NCBI RefSeq assembly: GCF_042662625.1
Contig: NZ_JBHSXH010000011.1
Coordinates: forward strand, 186,001-250,000
DNA: 64,000 bases
DNA from: Halopelagius fulvigenes
Lineage (GTDB): Archaea; Halobacteriota; Halobacteria; Halobacteriales; Haloferacaceae
Direction of reading: 5' to 3'
In this document: piece by piece, positions 35,722 to 43,718 of the stretch
Numbering within the stretch: the first letter of the stretch is position 1
How the letters are laid out: every line of letters starts with the position of its first letter
The notes under the pieces: model-generated
Databases searched by the model: none
What the model was told of the DNA's origin: nothing
Seen by the model: only the letters and a program-made list of their open reading frames with translations
Translations under genes and position numbers: made by a program

Positions 35722-36384
35722 ATGCCCGAGGTTCGCGACACGCTCCGACGACTCGGCCACCGAGGGTCGAAGCTCGCCTCGTCGGTTCGACGGCTTCGAT
35801 CGCGAGGTCGGTCGCTGTCAGACGCGGAGTGGACCGGCGCGACGGTGAACGTCGTCTTGGTCCTCAGCCTCCTCCTCGCGCCGGCGAGTATCGCGTACGC
35901 GCTATCCCTCCCGGACGACCGATACACCGAGTTCTCCGTTCTCACCCGAGACGACTCCGGGAACCTCGTCTCTAACGAGTATCCCCGGAACGTCGAACGC
36001 GGCGAGTCGGTTCCGCTCGTCCTCTCGATAGCGAACCACGAACAGACCGGATCGACGTACACCGTCGTCGTCCGACTGCAACAGGTACGGATGGGTGACG
36101 GTGGAACCGTCGCGGGGATAGAAACGTCGAAAACGCTCTCTCGAGACCGAGTCACCGTCGCTCCGGGCGGGACCCGGACCATCCCCTACGAGTTCGTGCC
36201 GACGATGACCGGGAAGAACCTCCGGGCCAGCTTCCTTCTCTATCGCGGCGAACCGCCCGCGAATCCGAACGCGGAGAGCGCGTACCGCTCGCTCCACCTC
36301 TGGATGAACGTCTCAGCGAACGGCGCGGAGTCGGCTGACGAACTCGGCTATCCCCGGCATCCCGTCGAACCGCCAGCGGACTAG
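35722..36384 (+). CDS. DUF1616 membrane-anchored protein
   Basis: A 220-residue protein. One membrane helix lies near residue 45 (ATVNVVLVLSLLLAPASIAY), followed by an extracellular beta domain with the DUF1616 pattern: DRYTEFSVLTRDDSGNLVSN, EYPRNVERGESVPLVLSIAN, HEQTGSTYTVVVRLQ. ATG 35722 was chosen because the 44 residues upstream in the frame look non-coding. DUF1616 proteins occur in archaeal surface-glycan and S-layer gene clusters but have no established reaction. The last 72 bp overlap the 3' end of the gene on the opposite strand. Confidence 0.85.
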   Translation: MPEVRDTLRRLGHRGSKLASSVRRLRSRGRSLSDAEWTGATVNVVLVLSLLLAPASIAYALSLPDDRYTEFSVLTRDDSGNLVSNEYPRNVERGESVPLVLSIANHEQTGSTYTVVVRLQQVRMGDGGTVAGIETSKTLSRDRVTVAPGGTRTIPYEFVPTMTGKNLRASFLLYRGEPPANPNAESAYRSLHLWMNVSANGAESADELGYPRHPVEPPAD

Positions 36385-36849
36385 TGCGAACGCGACCAAG
36401 AGTAACTCCACCAACACGAACCCCGAAAGCGCTAGCCCGTCGACGTTCGACGCTAACGACTCCGACTCGTACACTGGCGACGGCAGGACGGGCCAGAGGA
36501 GATAGGTGAGTTTGTCGTACTCGCCGGTCAGGAGCGGCGAGAACGAGTCGGCGACGCTGTGACTAACGTATCCGATTCCGAACGCGACTGCGACCGGTTC
36601 CTCGCGCCGCCGGGTGACGAGGTAGACGATCGAAATCACCAATGCGGCGGTCAACAGCGAGTGCGCCAGCGAACGACCGGAGGGGAGGATGCCGAACGTC
36701 CATGCCAGCGGTTTGTCCACGAGGTCGGGAAACTGCGTCCCCAGTCCCACGAACGCAACCTCCGGGCCGGTCGGCGGCCGGTCGTCGGCGCGATTCACGA
36801 ACGCTGACCAGAGCAGGTAGCCGACGGCGGCGTGTCCCCACGGCCACAT
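36313..36849 (-). CDS. Membrane-bound metal-dependent hydrolase, YdjM/DUF457-like
   Basis: A 178-residue protein with four membrane segments. The conserved His/Asp residues of the family are present: WPWGHAAVGYLLWSA at the start, GTQFPDLVDKPLAW, GRSLAHSLLTAALV and GYVSHSVADSF. In this family they form a metal site related to PAP2-independent phospholipase-like hydrolases; the substrate is unknown. Haloarchaea often carry several copies. It marks the right side of the polysaccharide island and its end overlaps the DUF1616 gene by 72 bp, tail to tail. Confidence 0.87.
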   Translation of the reverse strand: MWPWGHAAVGYLLWSAFVNRADDRPPTGPEVAFVGLGTQFPDLVDKPLAWTFGILPSGRSLAHSLLTAALVISIVYLVTRRREEPVAVAFGIGYVSHSVADSFSPLLTGEYDKLTYLLWPVLPSPVYESESLASNVDGLALSGFVLVELLLVAFALVRWRFDGMPGIAEFVSRLRAVR

Positions 36850-36953
36850 CGGATCCCCGTTTCGGAGGGCGATACATAACTACACCGTCGAGCGGCAGCC
36901 GAGCGTGCCGGAGCGTCGCACACCACTCTCCAGCGAGCGTCGCTCGCAGACCG

Positions 36954-38600
36954 CTAGTGGTCCGACTCGTGCGCGCGAAGCGTCGTGCCGTAGTTTTCGG
37001 CGTGCTCGGTGTACTCGATGAACCGCGGGGCGTCCGGGTCGAACGGACGTCGGAGCGACTCGAACGCCTTCTTCTTGTCCCACGACTGCAGGCCGCCGAC
37101 GGCCGACCGGTCCTCTAAGTCGTGGTAGTCGAGGTCCGGTTCCGTCAGTTCCCACGCGTCAAGTCCCGTCGCGGTTCGGACGATGACGCTCGAGTACTCG
37201 TCCGCCGATCCGACCGACCCGACGGTGATGTCGGCGCAGTACCCCGTGAAGTCGGCGCACTCGTCGCAGCCTTTGAGGGCGGCGTCGTGGAACGCTTCGA
37301 CGTCCTCCTCCAGTATCATCTCGCCGTCGTGGTCGTACGCCATCATCTTCCCGTCCAACACGTCGAGTTTGCCGATGTCCTCCGGCGGCAAATCGCGCTT
37401 TTCGGCCAGTTGTTCGCCGACGAGGCGGTGGTAGTTGAAGTTCTTCGTGCACATCAGCGCGATGGTGTAGTCTATCGCGCGCACGCCGTCCTCCTGGGAG
37501 GCGTAGTCCCACTGGAAGTCCTGTAGCGCGCGAATCCCCTCTATCTCGCAGGGCGTCCCGACCAGTGCGAGAGAGAGGTCCTCCGGGGATTTGTCCGGCA
37601 GTTTCTCCTCCCACTGATCGATGTCGAGGTTGCCCAGCGCCATCGTCTGGTTGTAGAAACTCCCGGCGTTCGCTATCAGTTCCTCGGGGGTGGTCGCGAG
37701 GAACGACTCCGCCTTCCACGGTTCGTCCTCGGACTCGGTGGCGACGAGTGCGCCGTCTATCTCGCCCGCCTCCAGGAGGTGTATCAGGACGGACGTGACG
37801 ACGCCGCCGTCCTGGGCGTTCCCGCGCCAGTCGTCTTCGACCTTCGCGGAGAACTCCGTTATCGGGTCGCCCGCCCCCTTCACGTTGTCCTCGCCGCCGG
37901 TTATCTTCCACTGCCGTTCGTACCGGAGGCCGCCGCGCGGGCAGAAGTCCCAGCAGAGCGAACACCCGGTGCACATCTTCACTAACTCGGGGAGTCCGTC
38001 GTCGCCGATGCCGATGGAGTCGGAGGGACAGGAGGCGACGCAGGTGCCACACTGGATGCACCGCCCCTCGTCGATGACCGCGGCGTCGAGTTCCATGAAC
38101 CACGTCTTGTCCTCGGACTCCTCGATGTCGTTCATCTCGCTGCGGATGGAGTACCCCGGCGTGTCCAACTCGACGCCGTCGGGCACCTGCACGCGCCTGT
38201 CCGGCGCGTCGTCGTAGACGTCCTGGCTCTTCCCCGCCGTCGGTTCCGTGAAGTCCAGGTCCCGGAGGTTGCCGTTCTCATCCACGTTCGCGGGACGTGC
38301 CCCTCCGTCTGCAACTGCTTCACTCTCCTCGCTACCGCCGGACGAGAGGCCGCACGCGCACCCGCCGCCGCATCCGCAGTCGCCTGCGGAATCGACATCG
38401 GAGTCAGCGTCGCTGGACCGCGACTCGACGGGTCGCTTCCGGTACTTGATGAGTTTCGCGTCGTCGCCGGCGTCGGGCGTCCGTCCCGGAGAACTCCCGT
38501 CCACCGGCGGGACGCCCGTCTCCGCGTGGTCGTCTCCGGCGTCGGGGACGCTCGGAAGCGTCCGCTTCTCTCGCCCGCCTTCGTCGCCGTCAGTCCCCAT
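36954..38600 (-). CDS. FrhB-like F420/iron-sulfur oxidoreductase partner of the siroheme reductase
   Basis: A 548-residue protein. The first 130 residues are acidic and disordered except for a cysteine cluster CGCGGGCAC at 75-83. Two 4Fe-4S ferredoxin motifs follow (CIQCGTCVASCPSD, CTGCSLCWDFCPRGG). Then come the F420-hydrogenase beta-subunit domains (LALVGTPCEIEGIRALQDFQ, ALMCTKNFNYHRL, GCDECADFTGYCADITVGSVG), as in FrhB and related F420-dependent reductases. It probably passes electrons from F420H2 or ferredoxin to the neighbouring nitrite/sulfite reductase. ATG 38600 overlaps the reductase stop by 11 bp, so they are one operon; the frame continues to 38633 without support. Confidence 0.92.
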   Translation of the reverse strand: MGTDGDEGGREKRTLPSVPDAGDDHAETGVPPVDGSSPGRTPDAGDDAKLIKYRKRPVESRSSDADSDVDSAGDCGCGGGCACGLSSGGSEESEAVADGGARPANVDENGNLRDLDFTEPTAGKSQDVYDDAPDRRVQVPDGVELDTPGYSIRSEMNDIEESEDKTWFMELDAAVIDEGRCIQCGTCVASCPSDSIGIGDDGLPELVKMCTGCSLCWDFCPRGGLRYERQWKITGGEDNVKGAGDPITEFSAKVEDDWRGNAQDGGVVTSVLIHLLEAGEIDGALVATESEDEPWKAESFLATTPEELIANAGSFYNQTMALGNLDIDQWEEKLPDKSPEDLSLALVGTPCEIEGIRALQDFQWDYASQEDGVRAIDYTIALMCTKNFNYHRLVGEQLAEKRDLPPEDIGKLDVLDGKMMAYDHDGEMILEEDVEAFHDAALKGCDECADFTGYCADITVGSVGSADEYSSVIVRTATGLDAWELTEPDLDYHDLEDRSAVGGLQSWDKKKAFESLRRPFDPDAPRFIEYTEHAENYGTTLRAHESDH

Positions 38601-40296
38601 GCGCGACACCCCCGGAAACGTCGGCGTCGGCACCCTGCATGACGGTCCGCAGGCGGTCGTTCTCGACGCGGCGGGTCCACTCGTAGAAGCGTTCGCCCTC
38701 CTCGCGTTCGTCGGCGTACGCCGCGAACAGTTCTTCGAGCGCAGGTATCACCGATCGGGCCGGGACGGCGTTCTCAACCCAGTCGAGGAACTCGTTGTCG
38801 GATCCGAGAGAGCCTCCGAGTCCGAAGTCCATCCCTTCGACGATGTTGTCGCCCTCGTCGTTGGTCGTCCCCTCGGGGTCGTCAACCTTCACCGTCTCCC
38901 CGCGGAAGCCGATGTCCGCGATTTGGGGTTGGGCGCACGACGCCGAACACCCGGACATGTGCATCCGGACGACGTCCACGTCGTCGGGGGTGTCTATCCG
39001 CCGGTCGAGGGCTTTCGCCCACCGGTAGACGCGGTTCTTCGTCTCGATGATGCCGTAGTTGCAGAACTCCGACCCGGTGCATCCGACCGCGCCGCGGGAG
39101 AACGGCCCGGGGTCGTGTTCGTACGTGCGGGCGAACGGTTCGTTCAGGAGGTCAGAGAGGTTCTCCTTCGGCACGTGCGTGACGAGGAAGTTCTGATCCG
39201 TCGCCAACCGGACCGACGCCTCGTCCGTCCCGTACTTCTTCGCCGCGCGGGCGGCCGCCGCGAACTCGTCGCCGCCCATCCGACCCGCGATGACGTTGAA
39301 CCCGACGTAGTAGAGGCCGTCCTGCTTCTGTTCGCGGACGCCGACGTGGTCGCCGGTGTAACTCCGGGTGAGGTCCGTCCCCCGCGTCGGGAGTTCCACG
39401 TCGCACCGGTCGCGGACGGCCTCCTCGAACTTCTCCGCGCCCATCTGCTCAACGAGGTACCGCATCCGGCAGACGCCGCGGTTGTTCCTGTCGCCGAGTT
39501 CCTTGAACGTCTGCGCGACGGCGCGGCAGAACTCCACCGCGTCCTCCGGCGGGACGAACACGTCGAGGCTCGAGGCCATTCGCGGGCCATCCGAGAGGCC
39601 GCCGCCGACGCGGACGTGGAAGCCGTAGACGTCCGCTCCCTTTACCTCCTTGCGCGCGGGCGTGAGGCCGACGTCGTTGATCTGCGACTGCGCGCAGTCC
39701 TCGCGGCACCCGGTGACGGTCATCTTGAACTTCCGGGGGAGGTTCGCGTACTCGCGGTTTCCCGTGAAGTAGTCGGAGACGGCGTCGACGACGGGTTGGG
39801 CGTCGAAGCACTCGTGGTCCGTCAACCCCGCGGCGGGACATCCGAGGACGTTGCGCGCGCCGTCGCCGCACCCCTGAACGGTCGTCAGGCCCACCTCGTC
39901 GTACTTCTCCCACACCTCGGGCATGTCCTCGATCTCTATCCAGTGCATCTGGATGTCTTGCCGCGTCGTGATGTCGAGGAACGCGTCGCCCCAGACGGAG
40001 TTTTGGTCCTCTCCGCCGTGTTCCGGCGGCGCGGTGGCGTGTTCCTCCGCGACTTCGCCTATCACCTCGGCCTGTTCGGGCGTCAGGAACCCTCCGGGCA
40101 CCTTCGTGCGGACCATGAAGTACCCCTCCTGTCGGCCGTGACTGTACATCCCGGCCCACTTCAGACGCTCCCACTCGCCCTCGCCGGCCCGTTCCTCTAT
40201 CTCCTCGAACGTCAGTCCCTCCTCGGCGTACTCGTGGACGTCCTCTATCACGTCGAGGGGGTGTTTCTCTTGCTTCCAGCGTTCGACAGTGTTCAT
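38590..40296 (-). CDS. nirA: Ferredoxin-type nitrite (or sulfite) reductase, siroheme enzyme
   Basis: A 568-residue two-repeat siroheme reductase. Each half has the ferredoxin-like and reductase domains; the first half shows GLTTVQGCGDGARNVLGCPA and VTGCREDCAQSQINDVGL. The second half carries the 4Fe-4S/siroheme ligands GCTGSEFCNYGI and SGCSASCAQPQIADIG (Cx5C and Cx3C). The expected reaction is six-electron reduction of nitrite to ammonium with reduced ferredoxin, as for Haloferax assimilatory NirA/NasD; sulfite reduction cannot be excluded from the motifs alone. ATG 40296 (MNTVERWKQEKHP) is the usual start. The gene leads the operon with the FrhB-like protein and no nitrate reductase is in the window. 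Confidence 0.88.
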   Translation of the reverse strand: MNTVERWKQEKHPLDVIEDVHEYAEEGLTFEEIEERAGEGEWERLKWAGMYSHGRQEGYFMVRTKVPGGFLTPEQAEVIGEVAEEHATAPPEHGGEDQNSVWGDAFLDITTRQDIQMHWIEIEDMPEVWEKYDEVGLTTVQGCGDGARNVLGCPAAGLTDHECFDAQPVVDAVSDYFTGNREYANLPRKFKMTVTGCREDCAQSQINDVGLTPARKEVKGADVYGFHVRVGGGLSDGPRMASSLDVFVPPEDAVEFCRAVAQTFKELGDRNNRGVCRMRYLVEQMGAEKFEEAVRDRCDVELPTRGTDLTRSYTGDHVGVREQKQDGLYYVGFNVIAGRMGGDEFAAAARAAKKYGTDEASVRLATDQNFLVTHVPKENLSDLLNEPFARTYEHDPGPFSRGAVGCTGSEFCNYGIIETKNRVYRWAKALDRRIDTPDDVDVVRMHMSGCSASCAQPQIADIGFRGETVKVDDPEGTTNDEGDNIVEGMDFGLGGSLGSDNEFLDWVENAVPARSVIPALEELFAAYADEREEGERFYEWTRRVENDRLRTVMQGADADVSGGVAHGD

Positions 40297-40682
40297 GATG
40301 TACCTCCTCAAAGAGGCGTGGTACCACATAACTGACGAACGACCATTACATCAACTCGTTTATGCGAATTCTGCCTCGGGTCCCGTCTAGAGGTGCGGAG
40401 CACTGTTACCTGTGACCGCATAGCATAGGGTGAGTCGGAGTGAGGGGAACGGTGTCCGGCGAACGTGGGGCGTACGTGCCGAATCGCGCTGTCGCAAGAA
40501 TCGGGAATATGTTCCGGTATCTGCGTCGCAACACGACGGATTTCGAACCGGTCACCTCCGGCTACAGACACGGTATCCTGCACTTTCGACGGATAGAGGA
40601 ATGGAATCGGTAATTAGTTAGAATCCATGAATGTGTCAGGATCTGAGTATCACCGATAGTGATTTTAACCGATACTGTAGAC
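40297..40682. other. Divergent promoter region with nested inverted repeats
   Basis: About 386 bp between the reductase operon (minus) and the surface-protein unit (plus). At 40647-40676 AGTATC is mirrored by GATACT, and inside it ATCAC (40649) by GTGAT (40659), with TTTTAACC between; this resembles an operator over a promoter for the plus-strand genes. The part next to the reductase start contains GTTTATGCGAAT around 40358, a possible TATA-like element. No gene was recognised. Confidence 0.45.
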
Positions 40683-40874
40683 ATGGCGGGTATGAGGCAC
40701 CTCCAAACGACTATGCTGAATTTCCTCTTTCCCAATATGTCGGCGTCTTTCGGCCGGGGCGCCGTCGGAGAAACGCCGGACGACGCCGCGGAGACCGACC
40801 CCGCTCGGGCGGGTTTCTCGGCGACGGCGGGGGCGGACGCTGACCGGTCCGTCTCCACCGGAGGTTCACGATGA
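40683..40874 (+). CDS. Small possible protein, 63 residues
   Basis: ATG 40683 opens 63 codons whose stop overlaps the surface-protein start as ATGA. From codon 20 the composition is typically haloarchaeal (Ala, Asp, Glu, Thr with G or C in third position), while the first 20 residues (MAGMRHLQTTMLNFLFPNMS) could be a short amphipathic helix. No family is recognised. Tight coupling to the next gene favours a real leader or partner protein, but a chance frame cannot be excluded. Confidence 0.45.
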   Translation: MAGMRHLQTTMLNFLFPNMSASFGRGAVGETPDDAAETDPARAGFSATAGADADRSVSTGGSR

Positions 40875-42652
40875 CACGCTCGCCCTTCTCGGGGGCGCTC
40901 GTCCCGCTACTGGTGGCCGCACTGGTCGTCCTGTCCGCCGTTTCGCTCCCCGTCGCCGGTGCGTCCGCGGCGGTGACAACCGAAGGCGGAGCGGCGACTT
41001 CGAGCGCTCAGGTGACGACGGTGGACACCGCCCAGACGAACGAGACGCAGGAGACGGAAACGGCCGCCTCGGACGGCTCCGCGGGGGCGGACTCTTTCGA
41101 CATCTCTCTCGGTTCCGATAGGACGGTCAAGATAGGCGAGAAACCCCGATTCGAAGCGGAATCGACCGGGGGGACCGGATACGTCAGTTACTCGTGGAAC
41201 CACGACATCGACGGCACCTACTCTCAGGAGTCCGACGACGGGACGGCCCTCCAGTTCGATTCGGTCGTCGTCCCCGGTAACTACACGGTCACGGTGACCG
41301 CGACCGACGACACGGGCCAGTCCGTCAGCGACACGGTCAACGTCACGGTGACCCGGGCGTTCGGCGACGTGCAGAAAATCGAATCCGGTCAGCAAGTGTC
41401 CGGCGACGACATCGACGGCGTCTACTCCCTCGAAGCGGAGAAGGGAGAGGCCGTCGGCGTTGTCGCGGGCGGCGGCATGCGACAGGCGATACTCTACGAC
41501 AAGGACGGCCAGCGGATACGGTCCATCACGCGAGGCCCCGACACCACCATGGAGGGAACGATCGCGGACTACTCGGGTCCCTACTACATCGCGATAACCT
41601 CCTCCTCCGACAACTACGCGGAGGTGACCGCCTACACCCGCAGTCAGGAGGCGTCCGAACCGAACCAAGGTCGGTCGCAGGCGGCCGCAATCGGTGCGAA
41701 CGGGAACACGACCAGTATTCTCACGCGCTCGGACGACGTCGATTGGTACGCCGTCGAGGCGGGGGAAGGTAACCTGAACGTCTCCGCGGAGCTGTCCGTC
41801 CACGCCCTCTATCAGGGTGACTTCGGGCTCCAGATCTACACCGCCGACGGACGTCCGATCGGAACGGTGGAACCGTCCGATATGAGCGCGACGAACGAGA
41901 CGTTCGCGTACGGCGGGGGCGGCACGTTCGAGGCGGAGCAGTCCGCCCGGATTACGGACGCCGGGACCTACTACATCCGCGTGGCGAGACCGGACACGGG
42001 GCGTGAGTTCAACGTCGGCTTCACCGAGTACGACCTGACGGTGGACGCGACGGAACCCACGGAGGACGACACCAACGCGACTCAGACTTCGACGTCTACC
42101 CCGGCTTCGACTCCGACCCGGACACCCTCGGACTCGACGCAGACTCCGGCTTCGACCGAGACGGCGGACCCGACGGAGACGGCGACCACGACAGAAACCG
42201 CGGGGTCGGATTCGTCGCAGACGGACGCGGGAGACTCGACGGACTCGTCGTCGGCTGATTCGTCTTCCTCGTCCTCGTCGGATTCGTCCTCGTCGGCTGA
42301 CTCGTCTTCCTCGACATCGGCGGATTCGTCTTCGTCGGCAGATTCCTCCTCCTCGACGTCGGAGCGGACGGACGCGGCCGCCACTTCGACGCCGACGCAG
42401 AACGCTACGTCTACGCCGACGCGGAACGCTACGTCTACGGCGACCGAAACGCCGTCGTCCGCGTCCGAAACCGCTCAGCCGGCGACTGCCGAGGTGACGC
42501 CGGCCCCGGAGGAGACGGCGACTCCGAATTCGACGACCGAGGCGACGGAAGAGACGGCCACGGCGACGGCGAGCACGGACCGGTCGAGGGGCGGCCTGAG
42601 CGGGTTGTTCGACCAGGTCAAGGCCCTGTTCGGTCGGCTCCTCCGCATCTAA
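40871..42652 (+). CDS. Secreted surface protein: PKD domain, two PPC-like domains, Ser/Thr-rich stalk
   Basis: A 593-residue protein with a Sec signal (ALVPLLVAALVVLSAVSLPVAGASA). After a Thr/Glu-rich stretch comes a PKD-type domain (residues about 78-158, YVSYSWNHDIDG..GNYTVTVTATDDTGQ). Two beta domains follow, the second of pre-peptidase C-terminal type (EPNQGRSQAAAIGANGNTTS, DDVDWYAVEAGEGNLNVSAE). Residues 400-570 are a Thr/Ser/Asp/Pro/Ala stalk, likely O-glycosylated. The C-terminus (GLSGLFDQVKALFGRLLRI) is amphipathic and lacks the PGF-plus-helix signal of archaeosortase substrates. ATG 40871 follows GGAGG by seven bases. Probably cell-surface or extracellular; ligand unknown. Confidence 0.88.
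   Translation: MTRSPFSGALVPLLVAALVVLSAVSLPVAGASAAVTTEGGAATSSAQVTTVDTAQTNETQETETAASDGSAGADSFDISLGSDRTVKIGEKPRFEAESTGGTGYVSYSWNHDIDGTYSQESDDGTALQFDSVVVPGNYTVTVTATDDTGQSVSDTVNVTVTRAFGDVQKIESGQQVSGDDIDGVYSLEAEKGEAVGVVAGGGMRQAILYDKDGQRIRSITRGPDTTMEGTIADYSGPYYIAITSSSDNYAEVTAYTRSQEASEPNQGRSQAAAIGANGNTTSILTRSDDVDWYAVEAGEGNLNVSAELSVHALYQGDFGLQIYTADGRPIGTVEPSDMSATNETFAYGGGGTFEAEQSARITDAGTYYIRVARPDTGREFNVGFTEYDLTVDATEPTEDDTNATQTSTSTPASTPTRTPSDSTQTPASTETADPTETATTTETAGSDSSQTDAGDSTDSSSADSSSSSSSDSSSSADSSSSTSADSSSSADSSSSTSERTDAAATSTPTQNATSTPTRNATSTATETPSSASETAQPATAEVTPAPEETATPNSTTEATEETATATASTDRSRGGLSGLFDQVKALFGRLLRI
42232..42362 (+). repeat. Ser/Asp codon repeat tract (TCG/TCC/GAC)
   Basis: A low-complexity coding stretch of TCGTCCTCG and GATTCGTCT-like units producing runs of Ser interrupted by Ala-Asp. 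The units are multiples of three, so length changes would keep the frame. It forms part of the surface protein's stalk. Confidence 0.8.
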
Positions 42653-42938
42653 CGGAGACCGCCCGACGTACTTCTTCTCTGGCGTAACGGGCGCTTCCCG
42701 TCGTTCGATTCCTCGGTCGTGATTGATTCCGGGCGATTTCACGTCCGAACGCGGAGACGTAGCGGTCGATGTCGCCCTCCGGGCCCTCTCCCCGTGCGGT
42801 ACTCGGATCGCTCGCTGGGTCGTTTCCCTCGTCTACGGCGTCGCCTTCACGGGCGACGACGCGGCGGCCGACGCCGACGAGGGTTCATCTCAGATCCGTA
42901 ACAGTTAGGGAACGTCGTTCGAAACGGACTTCCGCTCT

Positions 42939-43718
42939 ATGCCCTCCACTACCGCTGACGCCGCCATCGAGGCGACGGACCTGCGAAAGACGTACAGTTC
43001 GGCGGTCGCTCTCGACGGCGTGTCGCTGTCGATTCCGAGCGGAACCGTCTACGGGTTCCTCGGGCCGAACGGCGCGGGGAAGACGACCACGATGCGGCTT
43101 TTGACCGGCCTCTCCCGGCCGTCGTCGGGCACCGTCCGCGTCTGCGGCGTCCCCTCGACCGACCGGCGCGAACTCGCCCCCCTCGTCGGCTACCTCCCCG
43201 AGACGCCGCCCCTGTACGAGGAGTTCAGCGCCCGCGAACAGCTCGAATACGTCGCCGACCTCCGGGACGTGCCGCGCGAGGACGCCCGCCGTCGCATCGA
43301 GGAGTCCCTCGACCAGTTCGACCTGACCGCCGACGCCGACCGGCGCATCGGCACCTATTCGAAGGGGATGCGGCAGAAGACCGCCTTCGCACAGAGCGTC
43401 CTACACGACCCGGACGTCCTGTTCTTGGACGAACCCACCGCCGGACTCGACCCGAAGGCCGTCCGGCGCATCCGCGAGTTCGTCGTCGAGTTCGCCGACT
43501 CCGGCGCGACGGTGTTCCTCTCGACGCACATCCTCTCTATCGTGGAAGCGGTCGCCGACGAGGTGGGCGTCCTCTTCGACGGTCGAGTCGTCGCCGAGGG
43601 GTCGCCCGAGATGGTGACGTCCCGCGCCGAGGCGGGCGAGAACGCGTCGCTCGAAGACGCCTTCCTCGAAATCACCGGCGACCGAGACGGCCCTCGGCCG
43701 GCCGGGGCCGAAGAATGA
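42939..43718 (+). CDS. ABC transporter ATP-binding protein (ABC-2 type)
   Basis: A 259-residue ATPase with Walker A GPNGAGKTTT at about 44, signature YSKGMRQKTAFAQSVLHDP at about 143, Walker B VLFLDEPTAGLDP and the H-loop STHILS. The C-terminal EDAFLEITGD is usual for ATPases of ABC-2 exporters. It works with the permease encoded by the next gene, whose ATG overlaps this stop. Substrate is unknown. It is preceded by 286 bp of non-coding sequence after the surface-protein gene. Confidence 0.96.
   Translation: MPSTTADAAIEATDLRKTYSSAVALDGVSLSIPSGTVYGFLGPNGAGKTTTMRLLTGLSRPSSGTVRVCGVPSTDRRELAPLVGYLPETPPLYEEFSAREQLEYVADLRDVPREDARRRIEESLDQFDLTADADRRIGTYSKGMRQKTAFAQSVLHDPDVLFLDEPTAGLDPKAVRRIREFVVEFADSGATVFLSTHILSIVEAVADEVGVLFDGRVVAEGSPEMVTSRAEAGENASLEDAFLEITGDRDGPRPAGAEE

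Noticed and set aside
38248..40335. Plus-strand open frame of 695 codons opposite the reductase operon
   Set aside because: Shadow frame; the minus strand has siroheme and ferredoxin motifs in frame.
42232..42362. Repetitive tract considered as a CRISPR or tandem regulatory repeat
   Set aside because: The units are short, irregular, and in frame within the surface-protein stalk; there are no constant repeats separated by unique spacers.
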